From Sequoia sempervirens (Eukaryota; Streptophyta; Pinopsida; Cupressales; Cupressaceae): a stretch of DNA of 64,000 nt. The position numbers and the translations under genes are program-made. The stretch covers positions 62,001-126,000 of the forward strand of contig VDFB02254924.1 of assembly GCA_007258455.2 (NCBI GenBank). The letters run 5' to 3'. Positions within the stretch are counted from its first letter, which is position 1. Every line of letters starts with the position of its first letter. Under the pieces are notes generated by a model, which searched no databases, had not been told where the DNA came from, and worked only from the letters and a program-made list of their open reading frames with translations. Of the stretch, positions 12,237 through 24,569 are shown piece by piece.

Positions 12237-15127
12237 TGTCATGTCCCCAAATTGGAGGTATGGTGATTTAATTAAATTATTTAATTAAGTTGTCCAAATT
12301 ATTGATATTTTATGAGGATAGCTTAATTGATGATTTAATTAAATCAAGAGGTGTTATTAAGTTAATTATTTATTAAGTTATTCCAAAAAAAAAAAATCAA
12401 AAGGGATGACTTATTATTTAATTAATTTAACAATAAAAATTGACTTAAGTGACTTAATAATAAAATAATTAAGTCACTTAAGGAATAAACATGAATCTTC
12501 TAAAAGCCTCTTGGTGATGAGATTGTAAAAGAATAAAAAAGAGGCTTTGGCTATGCATTTGGACATCTTGAGTTGAATACATCTGTAGACATCGAAAATA
12601 TACGGATTGACATCGTGCATTCGATCCTGACTTACTAACATTGTTTCTTCCTAAATCATCCCTCGGTCTAACCATTTAATCAAATTCCCCTATCTTATTA
12701 AATTTATCAATATCCTCTCTTGGTTAAATAAATCACTTTATCTGAATCAAGTCATTTCTCTTGTTGATTAAATCAATCCATCTGATCTAATTATCCCTAT
12801 TTAATTAAATAATCAATTTATTTGATTAAATCTCTAAGGTCTGTCTATTAAATTAAATAAATTAAAACCTTATTTGATTTAATCTAACACCACCCCTTTT
12901 AATTAAATAAATCAAAATCTTTATTTAATTAGCCTCTTATCATATTCCTCTCTTATCTGATTTAAATAAATCCATAAATCTAAGTCAAATAAGTCACATC
13001 ATCTAATCTCCTATTAAATTAATTAACCTTGATTAATTTAACCTCATTTCATGTCACATCCTCTAGATAATGCAAGTTGCACATGAAAATATATTTAATT
13101 CATTTATTAAATCTCTATTTTCCTCACATGGCATCTTTTGGAATATTCTCTCAATTTGAATTCAAAAATTCCAAGTCAACATGTACATCCAACAAGGCAT
13201 TTAAAACCTCTTACATGTCCTTTGCCTTGAGCCAAGTGGCATTTATTGCATTTTCCCTTCCCTCTTACATGTCATTTCAACAAATTTGAATTTCAAATAT
13301 TGGCATTTATTGGCACAAACCCCAAATCTTGCACAACCATCATCCATGCATAGCTTGACAAGTGGCACCTTGCCATTGGTTGCATGTTAGTCCCACATTG
13401 CTCAAATTTGGGCATTCATCCATCTTGAAATCCTATAAATGAAAAGCTCCTCTCCTCATTTTATCATCCACAATCCAAGCAAAGTTACCATGCTAAAATT
13501 CTTAGCTAGGCTTTTTGCAGATTTGGCTTGGAGTTCTCATCTTTTCATCAAAGTGGATCAACATCATCTTCAACATTCAAATCTTGCATCATAGGAATTG
13601 GGAAAGGGCCAATTTTCACATCAAATTGGCACCAATTCCCCCATGGGATCAAGTGTTTGCTATTTAAATTAGGATTTAATCTAGTTTTTATCATTTCATT
13701 GTGTTCTTGCTTATTTTCTTTCCTATTTTGAGTTTGCAAATGGATTTCACGGGGAATCCTTGTTTTAGCTTGCAAATCCTTGTTTAACTCATTTATTCAT
13801 GTTGTTTTGCAGGTACTAGGAAAAGGGTTCGCACAACATCTTTTCTACTACATTGTTGAAGTTGAATGCTTAGCTTGTTGATTTCCAATCTTCGTTTGTG
13901 AAAGACCAAACCTAGCTGGTTAAGTGCCAATTTCTATTGTGCAACACCAACCCTAGTTGGAATTATGGAGGAGTTCCTTCAGACTTGTCAATTGGGAAAA
14001 ATTTTGTGGCTTACAGCCAAATTTGGAGTGAAGGGAAAATCAATTTCACAAATAGACTTGCAGATTTGTATGAAGTATTTTCAGTCCAAGACAAGGACGA
14101 TTTTATGGAAGAAAGGCATTTAGATTGAAGTCAATTGAAGCTAATAATAGTGTGCAAATAAAATCAGAAGTTTGATGTTTGTTGGGCGCACTTTGAATGA
14201 GGAAAAATTCACTCATTACAGCCATTTGAGGATTGAATATTTAGCTCAAAAGATATCACAAAGCTTGACAAGGAGGACGCTTTTGCTGGGGATGAGTTTG
14301 CTGCTACAAATTTTGACATTTTCTCCATGGCTGGGCACTTATGAATAGAGGTGCGATTTTGTCTTGTGGAGCAAATAAAAATCAAGAAAAATTCTTAAGG
14401 GGACGTTTGGCATCAAGAGACATTGGCGCCTCATTTTGGAAGTTGTTGGCATCATTATCAAGGTCAATCAAGTTATTTGGAGGGCTGCTTCAGAAAACTA
14501 GGTTCCACATTTTGATGATACATTGCATACATAGTCATCTAGTTAGGTAGAATTTATGGCAAATGTAATCAGCATAGCATCAATGTAATTTCAGTAATTT
14601 AGAAAGCAATAAATTTGCTTATGCAATGTAAATTCAGTCATAACAATTGAGCATTGAGCTTCAGTCACTAACATATTGGAGTAGTGAGTTAAAATCCATT
14701 GTATAAGGTCTAATTACATCTCTTGAACAACTTGTAATGCCTTTCATATCTTTGCAATATTAAGTTGGAGTGATAAGGAGTTTACTTTCCAACTATTTGC
14801 CAAAATGACTCTCATATGTAATTGTATTTCATTAAGCTAGTTTGCATGCCAAATGTTTGTAAGAATGTTTAGGGGTTGTAGCTTTCATTTCTAGTCATTC
14901 TTATGCATTTGAAAAGATCAGAACAACTTGCATATCATTTCAATTTATTTCTATGATAGTATTGCATTGTGGGAAACATTCAATCATCTTTGACAACACA
15001 TTGAAACCAAGAACAAAGAAAAAAGAAAAGTATATCAGTCACAATCAACATTGCAAGACAATTGTTTGATGGAATGTCCCAGTGGTAAAAGTTGAAAATT
15101 AAGTCAGATTTTGTCAGGGACATTACA
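12237..15127 (+). mobile_element. Element F: solo LTR (about 2.9 kb) inserted in element C
   Basis: It begins TGTCATGTCCCC and ends GGGACATTACA, an inverted terminal match, with identical 5 bp flanks TCATG at 12232-12236 and 15128-15132. A plus-strand TATA box lies at 13434-13440. The stretch after it ('tttatcatccacaatccaagcaaagttac') parallels element A's LTR ('catttatcatccacatttgaagcaaagttac'), so the two LTR families share a core. I see no internal coding region or second LTR copy. The first part is rich in ttaattaaat words; the part beyond the TATA box is about 1.7 kb with no recognisable product. Confidence 0.8.
13434..13440 (+). promoter_or_regulatory. TATA box of solo LTR F
   Basis: TATAAAT lies about 1.2 kb into the LTR and is followed by a stretch similar to that after the TATA box of element A's LTR. 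Confidence 0.5.
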
Positions 15128-15132
15128 TCATG

Positions 15133-15750
15133 GAATACTTTATTTCTGACCATTCTGGTCTCTTTCCTTATTCTAATGTACTAACTCTTCTTGCAAGATC
15201 TTAGTTTTGTTCAAAATCGAATTTTTTTCAAGGGTTATCCAACCTCTTGGACACTTCCTTTGTTGGTTTAGATTCACTAAACATTGACTTCCTACTTCGA
15301 TCGAAGTTTCCAATTTATGCCAGTAATGCATCCTCGTAGATTCATAGTATATTACTAAATCCAAAAATCCTTGACTCTCTGCAACTATAGGTCACTTCCA
15401 ATAAGGGGTTATTTCAATTCTTCCTATCCCCTCAGAGTCGTTTAACTATTTTGTAGAGGGAAATTATATTTTGACTATCCTTCATAACCTTCCTCCCTAA
15501 CCTGATTTCATAATCTTCCGTAATTCAAGGGAGATATCATAATGAATTGTTGTTTAGGAGTGTTCAACTCCTGGGATGACTCTTATCTTGTCCCAAACTT
15601 AAATAAGTTTCCAGGAATCCCATCTTCCTTTTCATTTCCCTTGTTTTTCCTTTCCCATCTTGGCATAAGATCTTTTCAATCATTATCTTCTTATAAGGTT
15701 TACGCATTGTTTGCATAATGAGCTCATAGGTTCCAGAGTTGAACCTGGTA
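15133..15750 (-). pseudogene. Element C internal region, 5' part
   Basis: This lies between C's primer-binding site and solo LTR F. One minus-strand open stretch (15364-15173) contains RKCPRGWITLEKNSI but I do not recognise it. It continues into 12236 once F and one copy of its TCATG duplication are removed. Confidence 0.4.
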
Positions 15751-15764
15751 GCTCTGATACTACA
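15751..15764 (-). promoter_or_regulatory. Primer binding site of element C (initiator tRNA-Met type)
   Basis: The minus strand directly after the LTR end (GGTTGTTACA) reads TGTAGTATCAGAGC. The common plant site complementary to initiator tRNA-Met is TGGTATCAGAGC; here one G is A, a transition. It marks 15765 as the inner end of the 5' LTR. Confidence 0.75.
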
Positions 15765-16208
15765 TGTAACAACCTCAATGTTCTACTCAAAAAATTTCCA
15801 AAGTTTTCATGTTAAGTGAATATTCTATGATGCCATGACTTAGCAATAATTTATTTTCTTTCCATAATGTAAATTACATGCACAATTGAGATAACACTTT
15901 TTCCAAAATTCCATTGCATTCCATTGTAATTTCAAAAAATTTCCAAACATAGATGTCATATTAAATAAACTCAAGTATATCATTTGAGATTACATCCTTC
16001 CATATAACTAGGTACATGATACATACAAGCTCTTTTGAGCTTCTTCTAGCAATAGATATTCAAACCGGTCCTAATGCCACTGCAATGGTGCATACCTTTT
16101 GGATGTCCTCTCTCTCTGGTGCACACACCTTAGTTGTCCCCAATGCTGACGCAAACATCTACAAACCTTGACCATTGAATGATGAGGAGAAGCATCACTC
16201 AAGCTCTT
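15765..16208 (-). repeat. 5' (right) LTR of element C, first piece
   Basis: It matches 7087-7530 of the left LTR with scattered substitutions. Similarity stops abruptly after 'catcactcaag', where insertion E begins, and resumes at 25933. Confidence 0.9.
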
Positions 16209-17569
16209 TTCCACCAACCATAGACTCAAATGAGGTCCCCCGCACATCTGTCACATATGACAAGATGGCCCTACCCTTCGATGAAGAGATTGGTTGGTAA
16301 GCCCCATAACAGTAGCCTATTTGAGCTTAGTGTTGTGTCCTACATGTCTAGAACTTGTAAACCCACAATATAGGACTAGCATGCATATAAATGGATCACG
16401 GTGAATTGACAGTGTAAACAGTGGCAACTTACACTACTTTGGCCAAAGTATTTTTGCCCAGTACTTCGAGTGACAGTCTCCCTATTCACATACACTTCTA
16501 TAGCTCGGTTTGGATTATGACCGTTCATTCACTATGCCTAGGTAATTCCTTCTATAGGTAGTCCCTAACCTTCGAAATAACCTAATCCTTTTTTCCAAGT
16601 TATAATGGTATCTCTACCAAAAAATCCTAAGCATAAGTTATTTCCCCATCAATGGATATTCTACTTCCTAGGTATAACATACAAGCTTTCCTAGTCCATG
16701 AATTAAAATTACATAGACAAGTTATTTGCTTTAAAAGACAACCTAGTCTCAAGTACAACTTTTATAATAAGTGGTTCTCATCAAGAGAATAGCCACATCA
16801 AGGATGGACTTCAAACAAAGAATAATCATAACAATGGATTAATCCATTCGAGAGTGTAATCCCCTTAGTAAAAAGAGTTATTCCAAAGTGGAATCTCGTC
16901 AATAGTGTGACTTCACATCAAGAGCATAAAGCAACTAATCAAGTAGCCACTTTAACTCAATAGGTAATCCTACCTATAGTTCTAAGCATATAATACTCCA
17001 TAAGCTCAAGTGATCAACTTAACTACATAGATGAGTTTCAACCTAAGTATACCCCAGTCCCAAATATAATCATTATTCAACAATTAGCGAAATCAAATAG
17101 GTTAACCTAACCCTATGTATTCCAACAAGAATAACATACAACCCATCCCAACAATTTATTCTTAACCTATTGGTCCCAAGGGTAATCTAGTAAGTAATCT
17201 AACCTATTAGGTTAATCTTAACCTAGGTTTCAATATACTTCTTAACCCAAATAGGTTACTCCCAACCTAAGGTTTTATCTACTAGTTAAGCAATGATCAA
17301 GTGATCATACTAGTACGGAATAACACTAAGTAATCCTATCATTTCTTCCAAACTATTGATGTATAGCTAAACCTTATCATTTGTAAGGTTTCCTAACAAC
17401 AAAGCCTAATAATGTCAAGACACTTCGTGACATTGATACATTTCACATAATGAATAACCCTTAAGCTATTTTTGTTAAATCGTATCTAACATATTCATAC
17501 CTATTACAATCAATCCCTCCTATTATAGAGTAATTACAAGCACTTAATATAAAAGAGTAACATAGCTTA
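16209..17569. mobile_element. Insertion E, left part, unidentified
   Basis: This is foreign to the C LTR: the left LTR reads straight through the equivalent point. Candidate 5 bp duplications are ctctt (16204-16208) and cgctt (25933-25937), against tgctt in the uninterrupted copy. I see no TG...CA ends, terminal inverted repeats or coding domain. The second half is rich in 'ctaacctat/aggttaacc' words. With the part right of D it totals about 1.5 kb. It could be a solo LTR with decayed ends or a small DNA transposon. Confidence 0.5.
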
Positions 17570-18803
17570 TGTAAGAGAGGGGGACCGACCACGTTCAAGG
17601 CCCCAGGTCACAGAGGGCCAAGAGCGGAAGGCTGCCCTAACTTACCTCAACTTAACGGGGTGTTAGGAAATGCAGACAAGAATGATGAGGACTATAAGGT
17701 CCTTCAATCACTCTACAAACTCGAAATACAGAACAAGGCTAGGCGAGATGGTTTTTGGGTTCAACACTATGCCTCAGGAAGCTCTTTTCCTGATGACAAA
17801 AGTGCGGTCCCTGGAAGACAGCGCGACACGTTGTCATCTCTCAAGTGATGGTGTTCGTATGACCAGCCAATTAAAGAGACAAGGTTGAACTTTGGAAAAC
17901 AAGCTAACGACCCAGCTAGCTACTACTAAAGGGCCAAAACAACGCTATGAAGTAAACGAAATATGATCTAATGCGATAAAGTTAAAACACAAGAGTTAGG
18001 GTGGCAAAATTGATCTCACAAGGGAATTCATTCACTAGCTAGCTTCTAGAAACACATTCACCTACACACAAAGAAGAGGAAAATTTTTGGGTGGTTGTAT
18101 AGGGGCTTGCCTTAGTCAGACTCTCGTTTAGGTGTTTCCACTTCCATGGACAACCAAGAAAGTGAGTATGATAAAGAAAGTAATGTAATAAAGAACACTA
18201 GAACACTACAAAATAGTAAAAGTGCTTACTCAACCAAGAAATAGAGGAGAGGAATGGTAAGCTTACCACCTCCACCAAGAGCACTCAAGGATAATGGAGG
18301 AGAAAATGAGAGTACTCGAGCCTCTGTTGCAATGGTGTTGTCCCATTCTTGCTCTAATGAAGTGATTTAATTACTACTATGGAGTGTAAAAGTATTGTTA
18401 GAATGTTGGAATGGAGACTAGAATGCTTGAAGATTGATTGAAGGGATGCAAAAGAAGCTGTGAAGCATGTAGAGGGAGGGAATTTGAAGGAGAGATGAAG
18501 AAAATGACCATATTCGGGTCGGTCAGCTGAAGAGGGCATTACAAGTCTATTACCAATGAGAAGTGTACTGCCTCTATAGGCTCCAACCACAAGAATCTGC
18601 CAGGGTCGTAAGCGCGTCATGGGAACATCTACGCATTGTGTGGTCATCCCCGACAGAAATTCCCCCACTAACATGCAAAACAAGCACCAAGTGGAACAAA
18701 GGCAATAGGCTTATGTGTAATTTAGCCTCCGAATTTGGTTTTCTAAAGTGGAGAAAGGCAAAAATGGGAATTTGCATAAGGGGTGCAAATTCACTCCTAT
18801 ACA
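17570..18803 (-). repeat. 3' (left) LTR of element D
   Basis: On the plus strand it runs from tgtaagagagggggacc to ttcactcctataca. It matches 24570-25803 along its whole length at roughly 90 percent by eye, many differences being transitions. Confidence 0.9.
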
Positions 18804-18828
18804 TTTTGCACCCACTTTAGCAAGCACA
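18804..18828 (-). promoter_or_regulatory. Polypurine-like tract of element D
   Basis: The minus strand upstream of the LTR start TGTATAGGAGTG reads AAAGTGGGTGCAAAA. It is purine-rich and correctly placed, though interrupted by two pyrimidines. Confidence 0.5.
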
Positions 18829-19009
18829 AATACTGATGAGTGCTTCAATAAAGTAGATAGAAGAAGAGTAAGGTTAGAAGTGTATACTTGAACCGTCGAG
18901 GAAGCAGAACACGATCTAATGAACCTGAAGGTGCAGGGCAAGCAAAGGACTCCATAGCTTCTCAAAACTATGAAGCTGAAGAAAGAATGCATCTTATAGG
19001 CCCACAAAC

Positions 19010-19535
19010 CTACAAGGAGGCAACCCCCAAGATCTCTCACATGAACGAAGCCCCGTGAAGTAAGCACCTTACAAGCCTGCAGACCTGCAAGGAAGGTGTC
19101 CCCCAAGAACTCTCACATGAGGATACCCAGGAAGCATCCCCCAAGATCTCTCACATGGAGGAAGCTAAGAAAGTGTCCTACAAACCCACAGACTTGTAGG
19201 GAAGGTGTCCTTTAAGATCTCTCACATGAAGGAAACCAAAGAAAGTGCCCTACAGACCCGCAAAATTGTAGGGAAGGTAACCCCCAAGATCTCTCGCATG
19301 GAGTAAACCCAACAAAGTGCCCTCCAGACTACAGACCTACAAGGGAGCCACCCCCAAGATCTCTCACATAGAGGAAGCCCAAAGGAAGCACCCTCTAGAC
19401 CTGCAAACCTGCAGGGGAGCCACCCCCAAGATCTCACGAATGGAGGAAGCTCAAAGGAAGCACCCTAAAGGTTCTTAGACCTGCAGGGAGGTATCCCCCA
19501 AGATCTCTCGCATGGAGGAAACCTAACAAAGCAGA
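19010..19535 (-). repeat. Tandem array of about 72 bp units in the 3' region of element D
   Basis: Eight occurrences of an 'aagatctctcacatgga'-like core start near 19029, 19105, 19143, 19214, 19286, 19356, 19428 and 19500. The spacing is 70-76 bp with one half-length step of 38 bp. Each unit also carries 'cctacagacctgcagggag'-like sequence. The array lies about 200 bp from the 3' LTR. Confidence 0.85.
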
Positions 19536-20103
19536 ATCTGTAGAGTCAGGAAGAGACCATGTAGGCAAGTAAGTGGACAATCACACAAACTGTCGATAAT
19601 TTGGAAGACTTTTAAGGGGATCCCTTGGGAACCCATTGTGAAGAAGGGGTCCACTCAAAGGACGCACTGTTCAAAAGCGAATATTTTCTTTCTCAAATTA
19701 ATCCATCATTAAGGGATCCTTTTGAAATATGTTCACTTCATCAAGGAATTTGAAAGGAAGAATATGCCCTCATGCAAGGGGAAGTTCAAAGTTGTTCTCG
19801 CTTCAGAGGAAGGTTTTCAAGTCCTTTCTTTATGAACCCATGTTGAAGGAAACATGTTTCATTAGGGTTCCAAGGTGAAAATACAATTCTGAAGAAAGAT
19901 TTGCAAAGATTTTCGAGAAAAGATTTGTTGGCAATGAATGCATTTTTGAAAAATCAAAATGTTGAAGAAAGGCGTTGTCACACATGAGAGGGACAACTCA
20001 AGCAAAGAAGAGAGAAATATAAAGAGAAAGAAAAAGAGAAAAACACAAACAAAGGGCATAGGAGTAGCCTGATATTTTGGGGTCAGAACCGCTCATAAAT
20101 ATA

Positions 20104-20111
20104 TAAATACA

Positions 20112-20144
<33 letters not shown>

Positions 20145-20168
20145 ATATGTATGTATGTATGTATGTAT
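20104..20168. repeat. (GTAT)n microsatellite
   Basis: A near-perfect run of gtat units with one tata interruption lies in the non-coding 3' part of element D. Confidence 0.9.
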
Positions 20169-20680
20169 AGTAATAGTGTATAAATTATCTTTCATCAACC
20201 CCCTACTATATCAAATGATGTGAAGAATGCATGAGAAAATAAAGTAAAAATTAAAAAATTGGGTCAACATGGAAGGGAAGCCTAAATGCCCCCAACGCTT
20301 TGCATCATCTCCAATTTACCGAAAATCAAGCACAAACATGGAAGAATGATGATACAAATAGAAGAAGGTTTACGATCACGGGGGAACACATCACAAAACA
20401 CACACACACACACAAACAAAAGATCAAGAAGAGGCCTCCTCCTAACATTGATCGACCAAGAGGTCATCCACTTCCCAATCTAGATCATTGTAGGGGGAAG
20501 GAGGATGATCCTGTAGTGGTGGGATGTTAAGAGGAAGAGCATCTATCCCTCCTGCAATAAGGGCTAAGGAAGAGGGCCCCACAAGGTCTTCTTCGTTGAG
20601 CTCTTATGGAGCTATGGTCAGCGATTTTGCGAAGATCGCTGACAAGGCCGAAACTTCATCCACAGAGTAAAACATGCATT

Positions 20681-22193
20681 CTATAGGAGTTTCATGTTTA
20701 ACTTTAGTGGATGGGTGGGATGCACTTGAAATTCATTGCTAGGCTCACCGAACAACTCGAGAGCGATGATGAACTCAGGGGAAGCCAGGACTAGTTCCAT
20801 CACTAGGACAAAACAAGTTAGCATGGGACCACCTTGTGAAGAAGGTGGGATCCTCTTACGTCCCCTCTTGCTAGAAGGATCACACTCCACCTTTTGCTTC
20901 ATTGGAGGAGACGAACTCCCCACAAACGAGCCTAGAGGTGCTGGAAGAAGAGGAGGAAAGAACCACAGTGGATACAACTCAGGTATTAGTCATATCCATG
21001 AGCTTTGAGAAAGGCTGGATATCCAAAATGGAGATCAACAAAGGTGGATCCAACAAAGGAGCGATGAACACTTGTACCCCCTAGGGGTTAAGCGCATTCA
21101 CACTCGTGGCGAAAGCCAAAAACAACCCAAAACTAGATTGAAGGGAAGTAGAGGGAAGGAGAGACAGAGACACTACCAGAGGCCTAGAAGCAGGGGAAAT
21201 CATCTCTTCCTCCTTCCTCTGCGAGGTGGCCTGCTTAGCTAGGAGATCCTTTCGTTGGCGCTTGCACCCTCGCGCAAGGTGGTTTCTATGACTCTTTGAG
21301 TTGAAGGCTGGAGGTTGCAAAGGAACATAAAGCTCCTGCTCAACCATGGGAACATCCACTACATTCGTCTCTGGTAGAGGAATGGATTCCTATACAGGAG
21401 CAGGAGGAGTAGGTTGGAGAGTAGCGGGAGGAGTAGGTTGGGGAGCAGTGGGCCTCTTCCCATTCACTGTTGTGGGAGTAGGAGCAGTAGTAGGTCACAA
21501 ATTGAATTCCCTTTGGGAACCTTTCTTTCTTTCATATAAGTAATACCACAGTCTAGGGTATTCATTAAGGAGGTTTGAGATCCTGAGCTTGGGCATGTGC
21601 CAAGGAGGTATCATCAGACTCAATGGATAGCCGTTGGGACGACTCATCTAATACTCCTTACAAGAAAGGGGAGAGGACGAGGCAGTCTAGGAAAAGACAA
21701 CATTATCCTTGACTTTATGGGAAGGAGAGGGAGTTGACATGTACTTCTCTACCTTCTGGGAAGGGGGAGCGGTTGGTGCAAGCTTCTCCTCCTCCTCTCG
21801 AGAAGAGGAGGCGACAGATAGCTATATCATAGGAAGGGTCAATTTCGACTGTCCCTTGCCCCTAGTCTTATACTTTACATAATTCTTGTAAAGTAGGTCC
21901 GTTCTCAAAGGAAGCAAATTGACTAGGGCAGGCCAAAAGTGATCCAATGGATATCCACAACAATACAACAAGGGCTGGTATCTAGTGTCATGCACTACAT
22001 GCACAAAACCTTCGTGGGAAAATTTTAAACATTTGTGAACAATAGAGGCGATTCCATTCACAGAAGCTAGCCAGGGTATGCCTAGCTTTAGCTTGAATAA
22101 ATCTGACTCCAGAATAACATTGAAAATTGTGTCAATAGCCCTAGGTCTAACTAGGATGGACAAATTTATTGAGTTGTATGGTTTGAGACACAT
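20681..22193 (-). pseudogene. Element D: end of protease and a Pro/Ser/Lys-rich C-terminal extension in place of pol
   Basis: From 22193 the minus strand reads LKLGIPWLASVNGIASIVHKC, matching the usual ILGRPWL... region after a retroviral-type protease. Beyond it come a KTRGKGQSKLTLPM end, then Ser/Glu- and Pro-rich sequence with PTPP repeats near 21420-21480, then a basic cluster ARGCKRQRKDLLAKQ (21359-21081) that could be a nuclear targeting signal. A further stretch (20977-20681) lies in another frame and has SSKRGRKRIPPSS. TAG and TGA stops interrupt it. I recognise no enzyme. Autonomous elements have reverse transcriptase here, so this extension replaces pol or marks a deletion. Confidence 0.5.
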
Positions 22194-22199
22194 ACCATT

Positions 22200-24530
22200 A
22201 TGTGTACGGATGGTAGATTTTGTTTCTTAATATTCTTCCTTATGTAATGAATTTAATACTAATGTTTCTTCTATAATGACATTCACATGGCTTGTGGGGT
22301 CCACCAAGACCCCCGTCACAATGTTACCATTGAGGCGAGCGGGAATGTAGAGGGGAGAGGGCTTGTTGTTTAATGGAAAATCTTGTGACATGAATGTTAT
22401 GTCCAGCGAACCAAGTGCAGGTAGAGAAGTAGACATCACCATGACCATGTTAACATAGGCCTCAGGTTGAGAAATAGAATTAGTGGGATTGATAATCATG
22501 TTAGCAGAATGTGACGGAAATGGGTCCATGTATATTTGCAATTCACTATTAGATTTCACCACTAATTTGTTAGCATTTTATTTACTCCCATCAAGACGAA
22601 TGGTACCATCCTCGATGCGGTCCTATATCTCATGATGCAGCCACATACAACGTTCGGTATCATGTCCATTAACTCGATGGTATTGACAATAAGTGCTCCC
22701 ATCATATCAATCAGGGTAAAGCTCCTTAAGAGGCCTAAGACTTTCCAAGGTTATGATCTTATCCTTCAACCACTTTTTAAAGATAGAAGAATTAGATTCT
22801 GATAAATTTGTGAACTTTCGGTTATGTTTGAGGCCATTCTCATCAACATCGACTACTACATTTGTAACAGCCTTTCCTTTCCCAGAGATTGATACAATGG
22901 ATTTTCCCTCAGAACGGGAGTGCGAGGAGGATCCCTCGAACTAAACAACCGTATGTTGGTACTCTTGTAGGGACGCACACAAATGTGTGAAAGAAGGGTA
23001 CTTCATAAGAGAGAACTTCTCTTGCCAAGGCCTTTGTAAGGTCCCTATGAATACCTTTTGTACATTAGAATCGGGCAGCTGATATGAGATTTGTGAAAGA
23101 AGTGCTTGATAGCGTGCTATGAAATCAGTGATTTTTTTGTTATCTCCTTGTTTACATCGGACGAGATCCAAGAAGGTCATCTTCGGCCTGATGTTAGCTT
23201 GAAATTGTCTAAGGAGTTGATTTACAAGTTGGTCAAATGAGAAAATAGAATTGTTAGGCAAGGAATAGTACCATTTTAGTGTTGTATCCTTGAGTGATCA
23301 GGGGAATAGTTTCCCCATTAAAGCATCGTGGTGGAAGAAATTTGTGCACAAGGCATTAAAGGAATATACATGTGTCTATAGATCCCCTTTACCACTATAT
23401 TTTTCAAACTTAGGGATGTCCATTCCTTGAGGAAAGGGAGTGTTCAAAATTGCAACCAACAATGGGCAATGCCGGAAGAAGAGCTAAAAGATAGGCTAGG
23501 CAGAGGCTTGGGAGAGACTCGCCAACTAGCTCTGCATCTTACCCATATTTTGAAGAAGAGTATTCAAAATAGGGTCATTAGAAGATAGAGGGCTAGAGGA
23601 ACCTCCTCCAGAACCACCACCAAATCCACCTCCAAAATAGCCACCAATGTGACCTCTGGCAGAACCACTACTAGAGCCACCGCCACTGGTAGGGCTTATG
23701 TTGGAAGCACCTCCACTTTCAGAGCCACCACCATGACCTCTACCAGAACCACTTCCACCAACACCACCTCCATTGCCAAATCCACCACCAATACTAAATC
23801 CTCCACCACTCATCCTACCAAAACCTCCACCACTAGAGGTGACATGGGGGTGAAGCTAAAGTCCAAGCGGACCTTGTTTACTTTGACAGTTTCAAGTGTT
23901 TTGGAAACATAAGGGATGCTGATAGAAGGGACTACATCAGCCATGTAGACAGATGTGGGAGGCATCGATACTCCTAACTTTCCTTCATAATCTTCAAAAG
24001 TGGCTCCTTGCATAATGCTAGGAGTGTTCAAAGGAGCACATGCTTATGTCAAACTAGTAAGACTAGCTAGGAGTTCTAAGCATGTTTGATCTTTTCCAAT
24101 CATGTACTTTAATTCACCAATGACCTGAGCGGCCCTAGCCATCTTCGAGTTCCTTTCCAAGCGATTTATAAAGGTACCCAACCCTTTACTAAGGGCAGAG
24201 ACATATTCTGAAGGGATTTGAATAGCCTCATACTCGTCCACCAACAATGGTGTAGGGGATGCAAGAGGATTGGGGACATGATCGGTCTCGTTAGAGAATC
24301 CTATCTTGCCCCTTGACAGTTGTTCCTGCATGGCCACACTAATTGCGGGACTAGAGAAAAGGCTTGTAGAGAGATTGGTAGTGACCTTCATCCTTTCCAT
24401 TGAGAGGTGTTGTACACTTATCCTAACAATATACCTAGAAGTTGTGGACTGGGTTGTGATGCTCATAAACCTTCACAACACTCAGGAATACAACCGTCGT
24501 GAAGTACATAGGAGAGGTCTCAACACCAAC
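22200..24530 (-). pseudogene. Element D gag and protease-like domain, degraded
   Basis: In order on the minus strand: an N-terminal region from about 24466; a Gly-rich linker (23813-23526, runs of GGGFGGGS type); a retrotransposon gag core (23261-22941, with LVRCKQGDNKKITDFIARY and FIGTLQRPWQEK); a basic/acidic stretch; a zinc knuckle CQYHRVNGHDTERC near 22690-22640 with all metal ligands present; and a protease-like segment with VLVDPTSHVNVI around 22310-22270. In that motif Asp is kept but the usual DxGS is altered. Frameshifts and stops separate the pieces. It is inactive as seen. Gag would package element RNA if functional. Confidence in the gag call is high; the protease is less certain. 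Confidence 0.75.
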
Positions 24531-24545
24531 AGATGAATAGATGTT

Positions 24546-24569
24546 GGTTCACATCAAGTTCACCAAAAA
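24546..24569 (-). promoter_or_regulatory. Primer-binding-like site of element D
   Basis: The minus strand directly after the LTR end (CTCTTACA) reads TTTTTGGTGAACTTGATGTG. TGGTGAAC a few bases after the LTR fits the position of a primer site. A related sequence, TTTTGGTGACC, lies at the edge of the D-related LTR near 52440. The tRNA is not identified. Confidence 0.5.

Noticed and set aside
23649..23912. Plus-strand Thr/Ser-rich frame
   Set aside because: It is antisense to the Gly-rich linker of element D gag; the minus-strand reading fits the gag order.
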